This document shows, piece after piece, positions 1 to 11,615 of a DNA stretch of 64,000 nt. The position numbers and the translations under genes are program-made. This DNA is from Flaveria trinervia (Eukaryota; Streptophyta; Magnoliopsida; Asterales; Asteraceae): positions 41,863,874 through 41,927,873 of the forward strand of contig CM046452.1 of NCBI GenBank assembly GCA_025506515.1, read 5' to 3'. The first letter of the stretch is position 1. Every line of letters starts with the position of its first letter. Under the pieces are notes generated by a model that was not told the origin of the DNA, searched no databases, and saw nothing but the letters and a program-made list of their open reading frames with translations.

Positions 1-760
1 GATTGAGCTATTCTTCCGGCTCAATCGTGCGATTGGAGTTCATCCATCTGACCAGTCGCATGACTTACTGTATGGTTGACTTAGGTTCGAGTCTTGACAG
101 AATCATGAAATTAAACATTATGAAAAGGTTCGTTAGACTCACAATCACTTAACTAATAACCTAATAGCCTAATACCTTATTTTTAACATTTTACATGGTT
201 TCAGTGGGTTATTAGGCCATTGAGTGGTCTGTTCTTGTTTCAATCGCGAATCACTAATTAGGGCACCAATTTCTTCTGATTTCGGTGTGATTTCATCACA
301 TTTAACCTGTAAGAAGGCAGACGCACTTTAGAATATCAAGAAGGAGGATTAATGAAGTCTAAAGAGATTTGGGCAGAGTAACGGTATGATGTGCGATTTA
401 AGGGTGATTGGGAGTGGTAAGAAGAATGCGATCGACTGTGGCCCTTTATATACTGAATCGGAGTTCAATCGGCCGAATGGACTCATTCACTCAGTTCATT
501 CGGGCGAATGAAGCTCAGTCGGGCGATTGACTCAATCGATCACCTTCAGTCGGCCGACTGAGGCTCAGTCGGTCGACTGACTCAATCGCACGCTCCCAAT
601 CGGACGAATGGCACATTCTGATAATCCATTCGGGTGAATGGGTCATACTTATATCCATTCGGCTGTTTAATGCGTGAGTATGGTCCATTCGCCTGATTGG
701 TCCTACTCATGGTCCAGTCGTGTGAATGGGTCATACTCTTTAAATTTGTCTAACTTCATG
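1..760 (-). promoter_or_regulatory. Palindrome clusters, TATA box and splice-donor candidate before the accessory ORF, element 1
   Basis: CAGTCG-type palindromes are dense at about 470-760 and again at 1-80. Between them the minus strand has TATATAAA (452-445) followed by noncoding leader, and an AG|GT site with GT at 306-305. Element 2 has the same order: cluster, TATA (28461-28467), AG|GT (28608), second cluster, accessory ORF. The accessory ORF of this copy is off the left edge. I infer an internal promoter; the sequence alone cannot prove transcription. Confidence 0.5.
136..140 (-). other. Unoccupied equivalent of the element 3 target site
   Basis: The minus strand reads GTGAGTCTAACGAACC around this point. 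Element 2 reads GCGAGTC, then element 3, then GAGTCTAATGAACC. Element 1 therefore shows the uninterrupted form and confirms that GAGTC was duplicated. Confidence 0.85.
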
Positions 761-812
761 ACCATTTGACTTTTAGACCCATTTAAACTGTTGAGTTAAC
801 ATTATAATCATT

Positions 813-947
813 TGATCATCTCAGACATGGTCATTTTAACTTGAAAAACTTTTGATCACCTCAGATGTGATCCTCTTAAATGATTAGTCACCTCAGATGT
901 GACCTAATTGTTGTTTGAAAGCACTTGTGGTCACCTCAGATGTGACC
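813..947 (-). repeat. Four-copy hairpin array between pol and accessory ORF, element 1
   Basis: Four imperfect palindromes lie at 813-833, 853-873, 886-905 and 929-947. The clearest is GGTCACCTCAGATGTGACC: arms GGTCAC and GTGACC around a CTCAGAT loop. The matching array in element 2 (27938-28070) also has four units. Noncoding; function unknown, possibly RNA stem-loops or protein sites. Confidence 0.75.
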
Positions 948-2202
948 TTTTAGATGATAAGGTCCCTTATCAGCTACCATGACATAGTCTGATACTAACC
1001 TACAGAATTTGACAAACTTTGTACAGAAATAAAAGAAATAATACTAAAAACTTAAACAAATTAAGACATGTTTTTGTGTTTTGTGAGAGTTAATTCCTAA
1101 GATGTAGTTCTAAGGAATAAATATTCTGAGAGAGCAGCCTTAATCATTTAAACCATACATGGATCAATTTAAGTTGGAATCATACAGGATATTCAAATCA
1201 TTCAGGACAAGTTATTAAAAATATCTTTGATGCTCTTTTCTTGTTTTTCATCTGGAGTCATTTAGCAAATTTAGGAAATCATACTAGTACTCTTAGGTCC
1301 TCACACTGATTTGAACTTTCAAGAATTGTAGCCATAGTGGTTGTCAGTATACTTGTCCTCTTAAATCCATACAAAGACTTTCAACGCAGTTTGGTGATCG
1401 TTTTAAGGTTTGTTTTATTTAAACAAGCATTTGTGGATCCCACACTCATATGGTAATCAATATTCCTCAGGAGATTTTTGAGTGGTCTTAGGGTAGTGTT
1501 CAAGAAACGACTATTCATAAAATCTTTCAAAGAGAAGCCAATCCTCAGGTCAGTGCCATCGCACAGCAGAGAAGCGGCAAACAACAATGAGTTCTAGAAT
1601 ATATAGGTTATGCTTATCCTCAGGTCAGTGCCACCGCATAGCAGAGAGGCACATAATCTATCTTCTTGTTTGAGCAATTTTTCTTCTTTTAGCGCAAATA
1701 TCACCAACAACCTAGGTTATCAGTTTCATTGTATTTGCATTTTTCATGTGCTTTTGCTCATGCTTTGGTCTTACGCACACTTTTGTGGCGTTTATTTTGC
1801 TCTTCACCCCTTATTGGAATCTTGTTGATTGTGTTAACCAGGGATAAGGTGTTACCCACAGCTAGTCAACCATTTTAGTTTAATCTTGAGATCACCAAAA
1901 GGTCTAGTCATCTATTATGTTGAATCTACCGACATATCAGCAGTGGTCTAGCAACCTCTAGGTCTACTTTCTTTGTGTTACCTTAGTAGTAGCTAGCTTA
2001 ACTATCATATTTCCTTTTATATTGCTCAGACTACTCAGACTTATACTTGAACTTTGCATCTTTTTTAATTTTGATTTTTAAAGTCCCAAATGGTTTGTAC
2101 CTATGTACTATCATATTCCACACATTAAATCGGTATCACACGTACGATCTTATTTATTATCGGCTTGCCTCTGCTTTTCCCTCGTTTTTTTCTCATACCT
2201 AT

Positions 2203-2216
2203 TCTCCCCCTAAAAT
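2203..2216 (-). other. Internal polypurine tract just after pol, element 1
   Basis: The minus strand reads TTTTAGGGGGAGAAT about 160 bp after the pol stop. Such a tract normally primes plus-strand DNA next to the 3' LTR, yet here more than 2.2 kb of element follows. The same tract occurs in element 2 at 26681-26694. I read it as a second or ancestral polypurine tract. Confidence 0.6.
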
Positions 2217-2370
2217 GCTAAAACCTCTAAGGATTTGCGTTTTAGGATTTTAATGAGCAATAAAAGACACTAAGTGTAATTAACAAAATATCATTTAACA
2301 AAACAAGAGAATTAAACTTAAATAACACTAAAATTTAAAAAATAAAAGAACCTAGACGCGACGCATCGGA

Positions 2371-3849
2371 CTATACATGGTCATCTTCAGGAATGACCTC
2401 ACTTTTCTTCTTAACGCCATTGACCTCTAACAAATATAGAAAACGTGGTTTGTCAAAAGCCTTTGTATAGAGGTTAGCGCGTTGAAAATCAGTGTTTATT
2501 TTTATCACATCGATTAAATTCTTTTCAAAACAGTCACGTATGAAGTGATATTTGATTCCGATGTGTTTGGTCTTAGGATGTTGGACCGGGTTTTTAGTGA
2601 CTGCAATCACAGCAGAGTTATCAACAAATATAGGGGTGGAAGTGAAATGCAAACCGTAATCCCGCATTTGCTGTTGAATCCATATGATTTGGGAACAACA
2701 GCTTGCTGCAGCAACGTATTCAGCTTCACAGGTTGACAGAGCAACCGATGTCTGCTTCTTACACTGCCAGGTTACTAATCTTCTCCCAAAGAACTAACAC
2801 CCTGCTGATGTAGACTTGTAGTTCATCTTGCAGCCGCCGTAATCCGAGTCACTATACGCTGTAAGTTCAAAGTCATCATCATGAGGATACCATAACCCAA
2901 GTGTGGGTGTGCCCTTCAGATAACAAAATATCCTCTTGACTCCAATAAATGGTTCACCTTGGGCTTTGCCTGATATCATGAGCATAAACATGTAGCATAC
3001 ATGATATCAGGTCTTGAGGCCATGAGATATATGAGAGATCCAATCATCCCTCGGTACATAGTGGCATCTACCAGATCACCGTTCTTGTCGGTGCTACATC
3101 ATGGTTTGTAGCCAATGGAGTGCCAGCTGTGGAAGCATTCTCCATATCAAACCGACTGAGAATATCTCATACATACTTGGTCTGATGTTGGAAGATTCCT
3201 TTTGGTGTCTGATCCACCTATAACCCGAGAAGGAACTTCATCTCCCCCATGGCACTCATCTCAAACTCCGCCTTCATTACTGCTTCGAATTCTTTGCATA
3301 ATTCCTCATTCTTTGAACCGATGATTATGTCATCTACATAGATCTGTACTAGCAGTTAGTCTCCATCTTTTTCTTTGATAAACAGTATGCAATCAATAAC
3401 TCCCCTGCAAAATCCGTGTTTCACAACATGAGTCGAGAGTTTCTCATACCAAGCCCGTGGAGCTTGATGAAGCCCGTATAGAGCCTTGTCGAATTTGTAG
3501 ACTCTATCCCAATGATATGGATCTTCAAATCACTCGGGTTGACTGACATACACTGTTTCTCTGATCTCCCCATGAAGGAATGCACTCTTCACATCAAGTT
3601 GATAAACTTTGATTTTCATATAAGATGCATAGGCAAGAAAGATGTGCATGGCTTCCATCCTTGCCACTGGTGCAAATACTTCATTGTAGTCAATACCTTC
3701 AACTTGTCGAAAACCCTAAACAACAAGCCGAGCCTTGTTTTTGATGATCACCCCTTGATCATCTTTCTTGCATTTCAAGACCCATTTGTGTGAATGACTT
3801 TAGCACTTTTAGGTCTATCGACTAATGTCCATACACCCAACTTATTAAA
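2371..3849 (-). pseudogene. pol: pol 3' part of element 1: reverse transcriptase and RNase H
   Basis: The minus strand encodes, in several frames, the RVT_2 reverse transcriptase of Copia elements: KARLVVQGF, FAPVARMEA, YQLDVKSAFLHGEI, ALYGLHQAPRAWYEKLS, and the active-site box YVDDII at about 3325-3346. The connection region (2991-2794) has YLKGTPTLGLWYP and the tail of RNase H (2667-2371) has FVDNSAVIAVTKNPVQHPKTKH, ending at a stop at 2371. Stops and at least three frameshifts lie between 2991 and 3849. The two catalytic Asp residues of YVDD are still present, but no continuous ORF spans the enzyme. Element 2 lacks about 425 bp of the segment seen here between 3185 and 2765. Confidence 0.85.
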
Positions 3850-5748
3850 CTGAAGAAGTTATTCTTACATGGCACTAACCCAAGCCTCATCATTTAGTGC
3901 TTCACTAACATACTTTGGCTCAAACTAAGACACAAAGTAGTGGCATGCACCATCGTGAAGGTATCCTTTTTCCATCACGGAGGCATAGTCAGCTGAGTAT
4001 AGCTGATTTTGAGTCTGAACCCCTGATCTCACATCTCCTAAAATGTTATCCAATGGATGATAGACATTTAGACGTGATCCAGGAGTTGTTGGAACAACCA
4101 CCTCAGAGTCAAGATGATGAGTATTTGGTTCTAGGTTGGAGGCAGTAAGAGTCTGAGGTTCTGATGATTCTGAAGTATCACTTGCTGGTGCTGGTGAACT
4201 TGTGTAAGTCAGAACCTGGACATCTTGGTTGATCTGCTCATTTTCTTCATTGTCTTCATCAGAGGAGGAATCACTCCATCAACCACTCCCCCTGAGTTGG
4301 TAGTATCATGACTTGTTGAATCTTGAGATGGTGTGTTCAATACATCGTACATCATCTTGTTTGCCAACTCGTCTTCTGAAGCGGGAACATGTATGTGGAA
4401 GGTCTTGAAGAATCCATCATAGTTGAAGAAGTAGGCAGGCCCTTTTCTAGCAGGTGGTGTGATATATCTCTAAACATCAACATTGCACCACACCTCTACT
4501 TGACATGTTGAGTTGTTGTAAACTCTCTTGTTCGGTATGTTGTATCCTAGAAAGATCCCTTCATCAACCTTCTCACTGAATTTCCCCTCCTGAGTCTTCT
4601 TCAGCAGGGTGCACGGAGCGCCAAACGTCTCGAGATATTCCAAGTTAGGTTTACGTCGCTGTAATAACTCGTAGCATGTTTTTCCATGGTGTTTAACTAC
4701 CAGAACTCGATTAAGAGTATAACATGCATTTGCCACTACTTCATTCCAAAATTGGATAGGCAGTTTCGAGTCTGTCAGCACTGTCCGTGTCGTCTCTATC
4801 AAGTTATGGTTCTTTCGTTCAGCAATGCTGTTCATCTGAGGGGTATAGGCTGAGGTAAATTGATGCACAATTCCCTTTTCCTTGCAATATGCCTCCATCC
4901 TCTGATTCTTAAACTCGGTTCCGTTGTTTGAGCGCACCTGTCATACCTTTAGCTTGTATAGGGATTCCAATGCAGTTATCAATTCCTTTAAGGATTCAAA
5001 TGTTTCTGATTTGGATTTCAAAAACATTACCCAAGAGACCTTGAGTAGTCATCAGTAACTACATAGCAATACAAGTCGCCAAAGATGCTTCTTGTACTGA
5101 CTGGACCAAACAGATCCATGTGAAGAAGCTCAAGAGGAAGGTCTATAGAATGAACTTTCTTCTCCTTATGAGACTTCTTCGTCTGCTACCCTTTTTGCAT
5201 GCAACACAGAAATCTGGGAGTTGGAAGTTTTTGACATTTACTCCCCTTGCAAGATCATTCTGGATCAAGTGATTCATTTTTATCGGATTTATGTGACCAA
5301 TTCTCCTATGCCAGAAGATAGAGTCCTTCTCAGTAGCTTTGGACAAGAAACATTGGACTTCAATATCCGTTGTGGATGCCTTTGATAGATCCAAGACATA
5401 AAGATCATTATATCTTGAAGCTAACATAAGGATCTGGTCCTCCGGGATCATGTATTCCTTCTTTAGTACGTAACACTTTCGGTTGTCAAAAACTACCTTG
5501 AATCCTTTATCACAGATTTGAGAGACAAAAAGCATTATCAAACTTAACCTTCTCATTTCCTACTTCTCCTTGGGCTGTGATATACCACCTTTGTTTCCAG
5601 CAAATGAAACATGCCCTCCTTTAATTTGTCTGACATTTGATAAGAGAGCTCTGTTCCCTGTCATGTGCCTGGATGCTCCGCTATCAACAATCCACGTGTT
5701 AGTCTCAGAACTATAGCGAACACCCTGCACATTCAATGAACACATTAG
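3850..5748 (-). pseudogene. pol: pol 5' part of element 1: protease, GAG-pre-integrase, integrase
   Basis: Read leftwards. The aspartic protease fragment (5745-5560) has the active-site triad in WIVDSGASRHMTGN. The GAG-pre-integrase zinc region (5556-5143) has WHRRIGHIN and FCVACKKG, the HHCC-type finger before Copia integrases. The integrase core follows (4937-4470) with NGTEFKN, SAYTPQMN, AERKNHNLIE and the C-terminal EGIFLGYNIPNKRVYN box. One catalytic Asp of the DDE triad is Asn here: codon 4928-4926 is AAC in RSNNGTEF, where element 2 has RSDNGTEF. The coding strand is also interrupted at about 5143 and 4938 and again between 4470 and 3850. This enzyme would have inserted element cDNA into the genome; in this copy it is dead. 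Confidence 0.85.
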
Positions 5749-5831
5749 TTCATGTTAGGAACCCAAGCCTTAACTGGCTTGGGTTTCCTTGGACATCACA
5801 TATGCAAACTCAACCCACTGACCCTTTGAGG

Positions 5832-8487
5832 TTAAGGATTGATCAGAATTCTGTGTGTTCTTATTTTCAGGCACTGAGGAGGATTTTTCTTTCCATAATC
5901 CAGATTTGTGTAAGGCCTGTTTGTGATAAGCAGACGACTGGCTGATGATTGAACTTTAGGCTCACAATTCCTTTTAGGAGGCGTCACTGAATTCCTCTTA
6001 AAAGATCTAGATGTAGATGCGGAAAGATCTAGACCATACTCTCCACAATTATAGCAGGATCTGCTTTCAACTTTACGGTTTATTTGTTTTGGTGGAGATA
6101 TACTTGTCACACGGTCAAACTTATTGTGTTTGGACTGAGACACTACTTTGTTAGATGTATGAGTTGGTTTTACAAAATTATTTGCTTTACCTGGTTTTAC
6201 ATCTTTAATCTCTTGTTTCCCTGAACTGTGACATGATGCACATGATTGTTTAGATTTTATAGTCTTTTTAGGTTCTTGTTTGACTTTGTTTGACCTTGAC
6301 TTTACACTAACCCTTTCGAATTCTGTTTCCAGGTTAACACAAGGTATCTTTCCTATTGCCTTTGAAGTAGCCTCCTTTTGTTTAGGGTCGGATTCACTTG
6401 ATTTACTTAAGAAATCCAGATCGTTAACAAGAGGAGTAGACATCACGTGATCCTTGACGGGGTTATTGTTAATTGGTTTACTTTTGGTGTTCATCAAGGT
6501 CTCAGGTGGTGGTGGAACCACTTTGTATCCCAGTCCCTCCCCATTATTTCTCTCTCTTACTAAGTGTTGGACAATGTGTGATGAGCTTGTCCAACTATGT
6601 AGTTTTTGTTTTAATGAATTGACTTCTACTTCTAAAATTGCTTTTTGCTTCTTAGTGTCCTCAAGAGAGTTCAGATAGTACCTAATGTCATTTGCTTGGT
6701 TAAATGCAACTACCTCAGTTTCCCTAAGCTGTTTATTTAATAGGTCTATCTTTTCCTTGTAACTATGCTCATTTTGTTTCAATACTCTATTTGCTTCTGT
6801 GCACAGTTCCAGATCCTTCACTAAGCTATCATTATGATCTAATAGCCTCGCAAATTTTGAATCTATAACTTCTCTAAATTTATTACATTCTAAGCAAGCA
6901 TGATTATTAAACAGTTGGTCAGTGGTACTTACCTGGGATGTTGAAGAAGAATCAGCCATGAGTGCTGGCTCGGTTGTCTCTGGTTCAGGTGATTCAGATA
7001 ATGATGTAGAATTTTCTTCTTCAGGCAGGTAGTTGACCATATTTGCAGTATCTTTAGAATTTGACATTGCGAGCTCTACTGCTATTTCTCCTTCACTTAT
7101 AGAATCGTCATCAATATCCTCCACACTAGCTATATTGGACTCTCCTGGTGAGACGAACCGAAAGCTCCAGTCCTGTCCTTCATCTTCATTAGCAGTTAAG
7201 GCTTTTGGATCCTTCCTTGATGAGTCAGCATTACTAGCTGTGGCCTTGTCTTGATGGTTAAATGACGAGAAAGGATTTCCATTACCTGTCTTCTTTGGTT
7301 TTATACACTCCCTCTTGAAGTGTCCCTTCTCACCGCAGTTCAAACATGTAACCTTTGACTTATCAAACCCAAAGGTTGTGTCTTTTGTTGCAACCATTAA
7401 CTGTCCGGTCTTTTTGTCAAACTTTTTAGCTCGTCGGACAGCACTTGCCAAAGCCCACATTATATCCATAGGTTCCAACTCCATTTCATCCACCTGCTCA
7501 TAATCTTCATCTTCCAGGTGGTAGTTACCTATCTTTCCAGCAATTAATCCATCATAGGATTGAACCACCGCAGCTAAAAGGTCATATGTTCTCTGGCCAC
7601 CTCCACAATTACATTCTTGAGGTTGTCAGTTTTAAGCTTTCGGATCCTAACATTTCGGATCCTGAAGTTGAGGGTTGTGCTGGAACTCCTGCGCTTGAGA
7701 TGAAGGCGGTTTGCAGTGGTGCTTCAGATGTCTTGACTGAAGGAGTAGCATTGTAGAGTGCAGGATTCTGATCGTAGTTTGCCTTTTGGGCTCGATACTT
7801 CATCCTAAGCTCTTCTTCTCTCAGTTTCAGAATGAATTCATTTATGTCTAACTTCGAGAGCATTCCATTCTGTCTGAGATTTGAAACAAACGAACCCCAT
7901 TTTTCTGGTAATCCATCAGCAAAGTTGGATACCTTATCTTCCATCGAAGTAACCACTCCATGAGTGTGCATCTCACTCATCAAGTGGTAGAATCTATCGA
8001 TCACATGATCAAGGCCTTCTTTTCCCATTGAAGAGAAGTTGTCAAACTCCTTCTTCAAAGCTTTTGCCATGATAGCCTTCACAGAGGCATTTCCGTCATA
8101 CCTCTTCTCCAACGCATCCCAAAGTTTCTTGGCTTGAGTATACTTCGAATACTGATGGAAAATATCCTTCGAAATAGACTGAGTAAGCAAGGCGTAGACT
8201 TTCTTCTCAGCGTTGTGTTTTACCTTCTGTGCATCTGACATGCCACTTAGAGTAAGTTTTACTCCGTCAACTCCAACTGGCATGTTGTACCCTGACTCTA
8301 TTGCCTCCCACAAATTTGTATCCACTCCATTTAAGTAGATTTCGAAACGTTGCTTCCATTATGGGTAGTCGTCTAACGTAATAAGTTTTGGGGGTTTATT
8401 ATGAATCCCCACTTTGTTCTCCAACAGCAGTACATTCTGAATACCTGTATCTCTATTTGTTGTGTATGCTGAAAACTGATCCTCCAT
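5832..8487 (-). pseudogene. gag: gag of element 1, broken
   Basis: Encodes the capsid/nucleocapsid polyprotein that packages element RNA. The likely start is the ATG at 8487 (MEDQF...), because the first 42 codons align with the leader-proximal sequence of element 2; an in-frame TAA at 8361-8359 replaces a Gln or His codon before WKQRFEIYL. The reading frame runs to about 7609, then shifts; the second part (7568-5832) carries a CCHC zinc knuckle (C-x2-C-x4-H-x4-C, about 7306-7350) and a long coiled-coil-like, Lys/Glu/Leu-rich stretch. A second knuckle begins as SCYNCGEYG near 6030-6055, but its His and last Cys are lost through a deletion relative to element 2. Large gag with coiled coil and two knuckles is typical of Sireviruses. 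At least one stop, one frameshift and one deletion make it nonfunctional. Confidence 0.85.
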
Positions 8488-8964
8488 TACACTTAACTTT
8501 ACTATTTAACAAGCTGCTGATGGATGCGAATGAAAGTATGCGATTGGGCTTATTCGGGCGATTGAAAAAGTGCGGATGCTTTAATCATGCGACTAAACAA
8601 ATGCGGATGAGTAAGTCGTCCGAAAAACTAATGCGGTTGAGCAGCCCGAATGAAGATCTCAGTCGTACGAATGAGGGTACGAATGAGTTCAATCGTGTGG
8701 TTGAAGGATGCAAATGAACTCAGTCGTGCGATTGAGTCAATCGTGCGACTGTACCTGCTGAAGTTTGATAATTCGTAGGTTAAACTTGTTTTGGCCGTAA
8801 AAACTCGAATTTTACCAAACCCTAATAGCCGTATGCCGGAAAAACTACACTTTTCAATCAGGAAACATCCAAGACTCCGTTAGACACAAAAATATTGCGT
8901 TTTTGATGCAAAAACACAATTTTGTATCAAAATGATTGAATCAACATGTAATCAAGAGCCTATA
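8488..8964 (-). repeat. Leader of element 1 with palindromic repeat cluster
   Basis: This stretch between primer binding site and gag start codes for nothing I can support. From about 8520 to 8760 it is packed with degenerate copies of the family B motif, of the type CAGTCGTGCGACTG or half-sites such as CAATCGTGCGA. The same kind of cluster sits at the same place in element 2 (20475-20705). Confidence 0.75.
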
Positions 8965-8976
8965 GCTCTGATACCA
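8965..8976 (-). other. Primer binding site of element 1
   Basis: The minus strand reads TGGTATCAGAGC, complementary to the 3' end of initiator tRNA-Met, the usual primer of plant Copia elements. It lies two bases inside the LTR end, which fixes the element's strand. Confidence 0.93.
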
Positions 8977-8978
8977 CT

Positions 8979-9716
8979 TGTTAGGATCTGGTATTTGACC
9001 AAACACCAACTGATTAACATGTTAAACCAAACCAAATAGTGCGGAATCCTATTTGGGCGATCCAATCAGTGAGAATGCATGTAGACACTATAACGAATTG
9101 AATCTAACGCAAGAATCGATTGAGAATCGATCTACAGCGTTCTAAGAACTTGGAGTATGAACTTAGAGGCTTTTGGACGGCTAGGGTATGTCTGGAGTCG
9201 AAGTGGATTGAATGCTTACGTTTTTCCACGAATTAAGTGGTATTATTGGTTAAGGTTTCTTAATCGTGCGACTGGACCATTTGCATGGTTCAGTCGTGCG
9301 ATTGAGTCATGCGGTTGATCCATTCGCATGACTGAGTTTTCAGTCGTGCGACTGAGTCAATCTCATATCAATCATACGACTGATCCAGTCTCCAGGTTCA
9401 TTCGCACGATTGGTTCATTAGCATGAAGTTGTTCATGCGTATGGTCCATTAGCATGGGCCAATCACATGAGAACTTCATATGATTAAGTTTGAATATGTT
9501 TCATAGTCATTAATTGATTTAGATATTACTCAAACAACCACAACCTATATAGTTAAGTCAATAAGCGTTATTACATACCAATCAATGAAATATTCAACAT
9601 TAAGCACAACCACATATTGTATTTCATTAAGTACCCGTACAATTACAATTACATAAGTGTAAGACAATACAAAGATATTACATTAAGATCAGAAACTAGG
9701 GACACATGTATCAACA
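8979..9716 (-). repeat. 5' LTR of element 1 (738 bp)
   Basis: On the minus strand it starts TGTTGATACA and ends CCTAACA, giving the usual TG...CA ends. The inner end lies two bases from a tRNA-Met type primer binding site. It aligns along its length with the LTRs of element 2 (19553-20247 and 55878-56609) but is clearly diverged. A cluster of CAGTCG-type palindromes lies at about 9265-9475. Where element 2 has TATAAATA, this copy reads a decayed CAATAATA-like sequence near 9239-9247, so its promoter is probably weak or dead. Confidence 0.9.
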
Positions 9717-9969
9717 TGCTTGCTTAATCAGTCAAGATCTTTGATGTTTTCACTTGAATTATCAATTTTAGTGGTTGCTGTATTGTATGATTTCTTTGAT
9801 CTTGTAATGTTGATTTAGATCTTGGTTTTTCTTATGGGTGTTGTTGTGAAGATTCGATTACAGATCATAAAAAATGGTGTAACATATTTTTTTAACATAT
9901 GCTAGTTGTGTAGCATTTGATTACTAGTTGTGTCATTAATTTTTTTAACAAAATCTATAGTATACCATT
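9717..9969. other. No feature seen, flank of element 1
   Basis: AT-rich sequence directly outside the 5' LTR of element 1. I see no ORF, RNA gene or repeat in it. Confidence 0.5.
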
Positions 9970-10420
9970 TTACATTGAAGTTACAGATTGGTTTACATTA
10001 GTTTACATTCGGTTACAATGGTTTACGTTGGTTTACAGTCTGGTTTTCGTGACAATTTTGCTATAAGCTACAGTAGTATAACAGTGTAACTTGATGTAAC
10101 TATGTACGAGTAATAAATTTTTTTATTTACATTAGTTAATATTTTGGGTTGTTTTGTTCCAGATGTAGTGCTAAATCATTAGGACATGGTGTAATGTCGT
10201 ATGGTTTACATTAAAAAAACGTTTGATTTACATTGGTTAATATTTTTGGTTGTTTTGTTCCAGATGTAGTGCTAAATCATTAGGATATGTTGTAATGTTG
10301 TATGGTTTACATTTAATAAACGTTTGATTTACATTGGTTAATGATTCGTTTGTGTTTACAAATCGTTTTACATTAGTTAATATTGGTTTACATTAGTTTA
10401 CATTGGTTTATATTGATGTA
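9970..10420. repeat. GTTTACATT-rich minisatellite region with 101-bp tandem repeat
   Basis: The word TTTACATT or GGTTTACATT recurs many times. Within it a 101-bp unit starts at 10126, repeats at 10227 and begins a third partial copy at 10328. The first two units share GTTCCAGATGTAGTGCTAAA and differ at only a few bases. Noncoding. Confidence 0.85.
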
Positions 10421-11101
10421 ATGTCGTTTGGTTGTTGTAATGATTATGCTACTATTAGTCGTAGTAGTGTAATATCATGTAACTACAGTGTTAAAGGGGT
10501 TTTTTGTTACAACTTTGCTAAAGATTACATTAGTATAACATGATGTATGTCATTTGGTTGTTAGGTTATTGTTATGAGGATGTTATTGGTTAGTTGGAGT
10601 GGTGTAATATCTGGTGTAAAAGTTTGATATAGTAGTGCAATATTATATGATCTATTGTCGTTTGCAACATAACATGGGAATTAAGATTGTAACTTATTGT
10701 TTTTGTTATTGCTTTACTGCATGTTACAACAATGTAACATTGTAATATGATGTAACTACGTACAAGTGAAACTTTTTTTGTAATACTATAGTAGAATTAA
10801 AGAATAAAATATGAGGAGTTTAATGGTGTAATTTTTATAGAAAAATAACAATTTATAAAAAAAGTTACGAGTGTTTAAATAAAAAGGGAGTAAAGTTTTT
10901 AAATATAAAACAAAGAAATAGGAGGATGACACTTGTCATGATCCTGTTAAATCTGAATTTTGATAGATTTGTTAAATGACCTTTATGCCCTTTTTTATTT
11001 AAAAAACTTTAAAAGATCTTATCCATCTGTTTTTTGATCTATGGTTAGAATTGGGTTAAAGGGTTCTCAGAAAAATAAATGGTTCTCATAATAATAAAAC
11101 C

Positions 11102-11103
<2 letters not shown>
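10421..11103. other. AT-rich DNA, possible end of a decayed transposon near 10920-11100
   Basis: No ORF of note. The part from about 10920 to 11100 (ATGACACTTGTCATGATCCTG, then two GGTTCTCA words near 11060-11095) resembles repeat ends I associate with plant Helitron-like sequences. I cannot define both termini, so this is only a suspicion. Confidence 0.25.

Positions 11104-11195
<92 letters not shown>
11104..11195. repeat. (TA)n microsatellite
   Basis: About 92 bp of pure alternating A and T. Confidence 0.97.
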
Positions 11196-11198
<3 letters not shown>

Positions 11199-11419
11199 AA
11201 AATAAGATTTTTGTTTTTCTCTTATAATAAATACGAAAGTTATAAAAATAATTAATTTGACTTTCTTTTTTAACTAAAATATGTTAAGACAAATATATCT
11301 ATATTTATGTTTCTTGTCTACCTCATAATTAATTATGTGTTATATTTTTAAATATTCATTATATTTAATATCACCAATGGATGATAACATCTAGAAAATA
11401 ATTATTCATAAAACTAATG

Positions 11420-11517
11420 ATTTTGATATTTTGTATTTATTTCACCCATGTAATACATGAGTTCTAACCTAGTAGTGTATATATATATATATAATGTGTG
11501 TGTGTGTATGTATATAT

Positions 11518-11565
<48 letters not shown>

Positions 11566-11615
11566 AAAACTAGGTTTAAACGCATGCATTACATTGTGAA
11601 ATAAATAAAACATAT
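11420..11615. repeat. Inverted repeat with a TA/GT microsatellite at its centre
   Basis: The left arm (about 11420-11475, with TTTATTTCACCCATGTAATA) and the right arm (about 11563-11615, with CATTACATTGTGAAATAAAT) are reverse complements with several mismatches. Between them lies a compound (TA)n-(GT)n-(TA)n tract, 11478-11562. A further copy in right-arm orientation is at about 11904-11950. It looks like the paired ends of a small foldback element sitting in, or around, a TA tract. Confidence 0.6.

Larger units (their letters stand above)
1..9716 (-). mobile_element. Element 1: Sirevirus-type Copia retrotransposon, family B, 3' end outside window
   Basis: Read on the minus strand the order is 5' LTR (9716-8979), PBS, repeat-rich leader, gag, protease, integrase, reverse transcriptase, RNase H (ending at 2371), internal polypurine tract (about 2203-2216), then about 2.2 kb of noncoding DNA running off the left edge. 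By comparison with element 2 in the same window, the part outside should hold the accessory ORF and the 3' LTR. The domain order with integrase before reverse transcriptase is that of Ty1/copia, and the long gag with CCHC knuckles and the YVDDII motif fit Sireviruses. Frameshifts and stops interrupt gag and pol, so it cannot act on its own. The base pairs just outside the LTR are TGCTT (9717-9721); the partner duplication is not in the window. Confidence 0.9.

Noticed and set aside
8965..8976. tRNA gene
   Set aside because: Only the 12-base tRNA-complementary primer site is present; no tRNA fold surrounds it.
10920..11103. Helitron end
   Set aside because: The wording resembles repeats I have seen, but no 5' TC or 3' hairpin plus CTRR pair could be placed; kept only as a suspicion.
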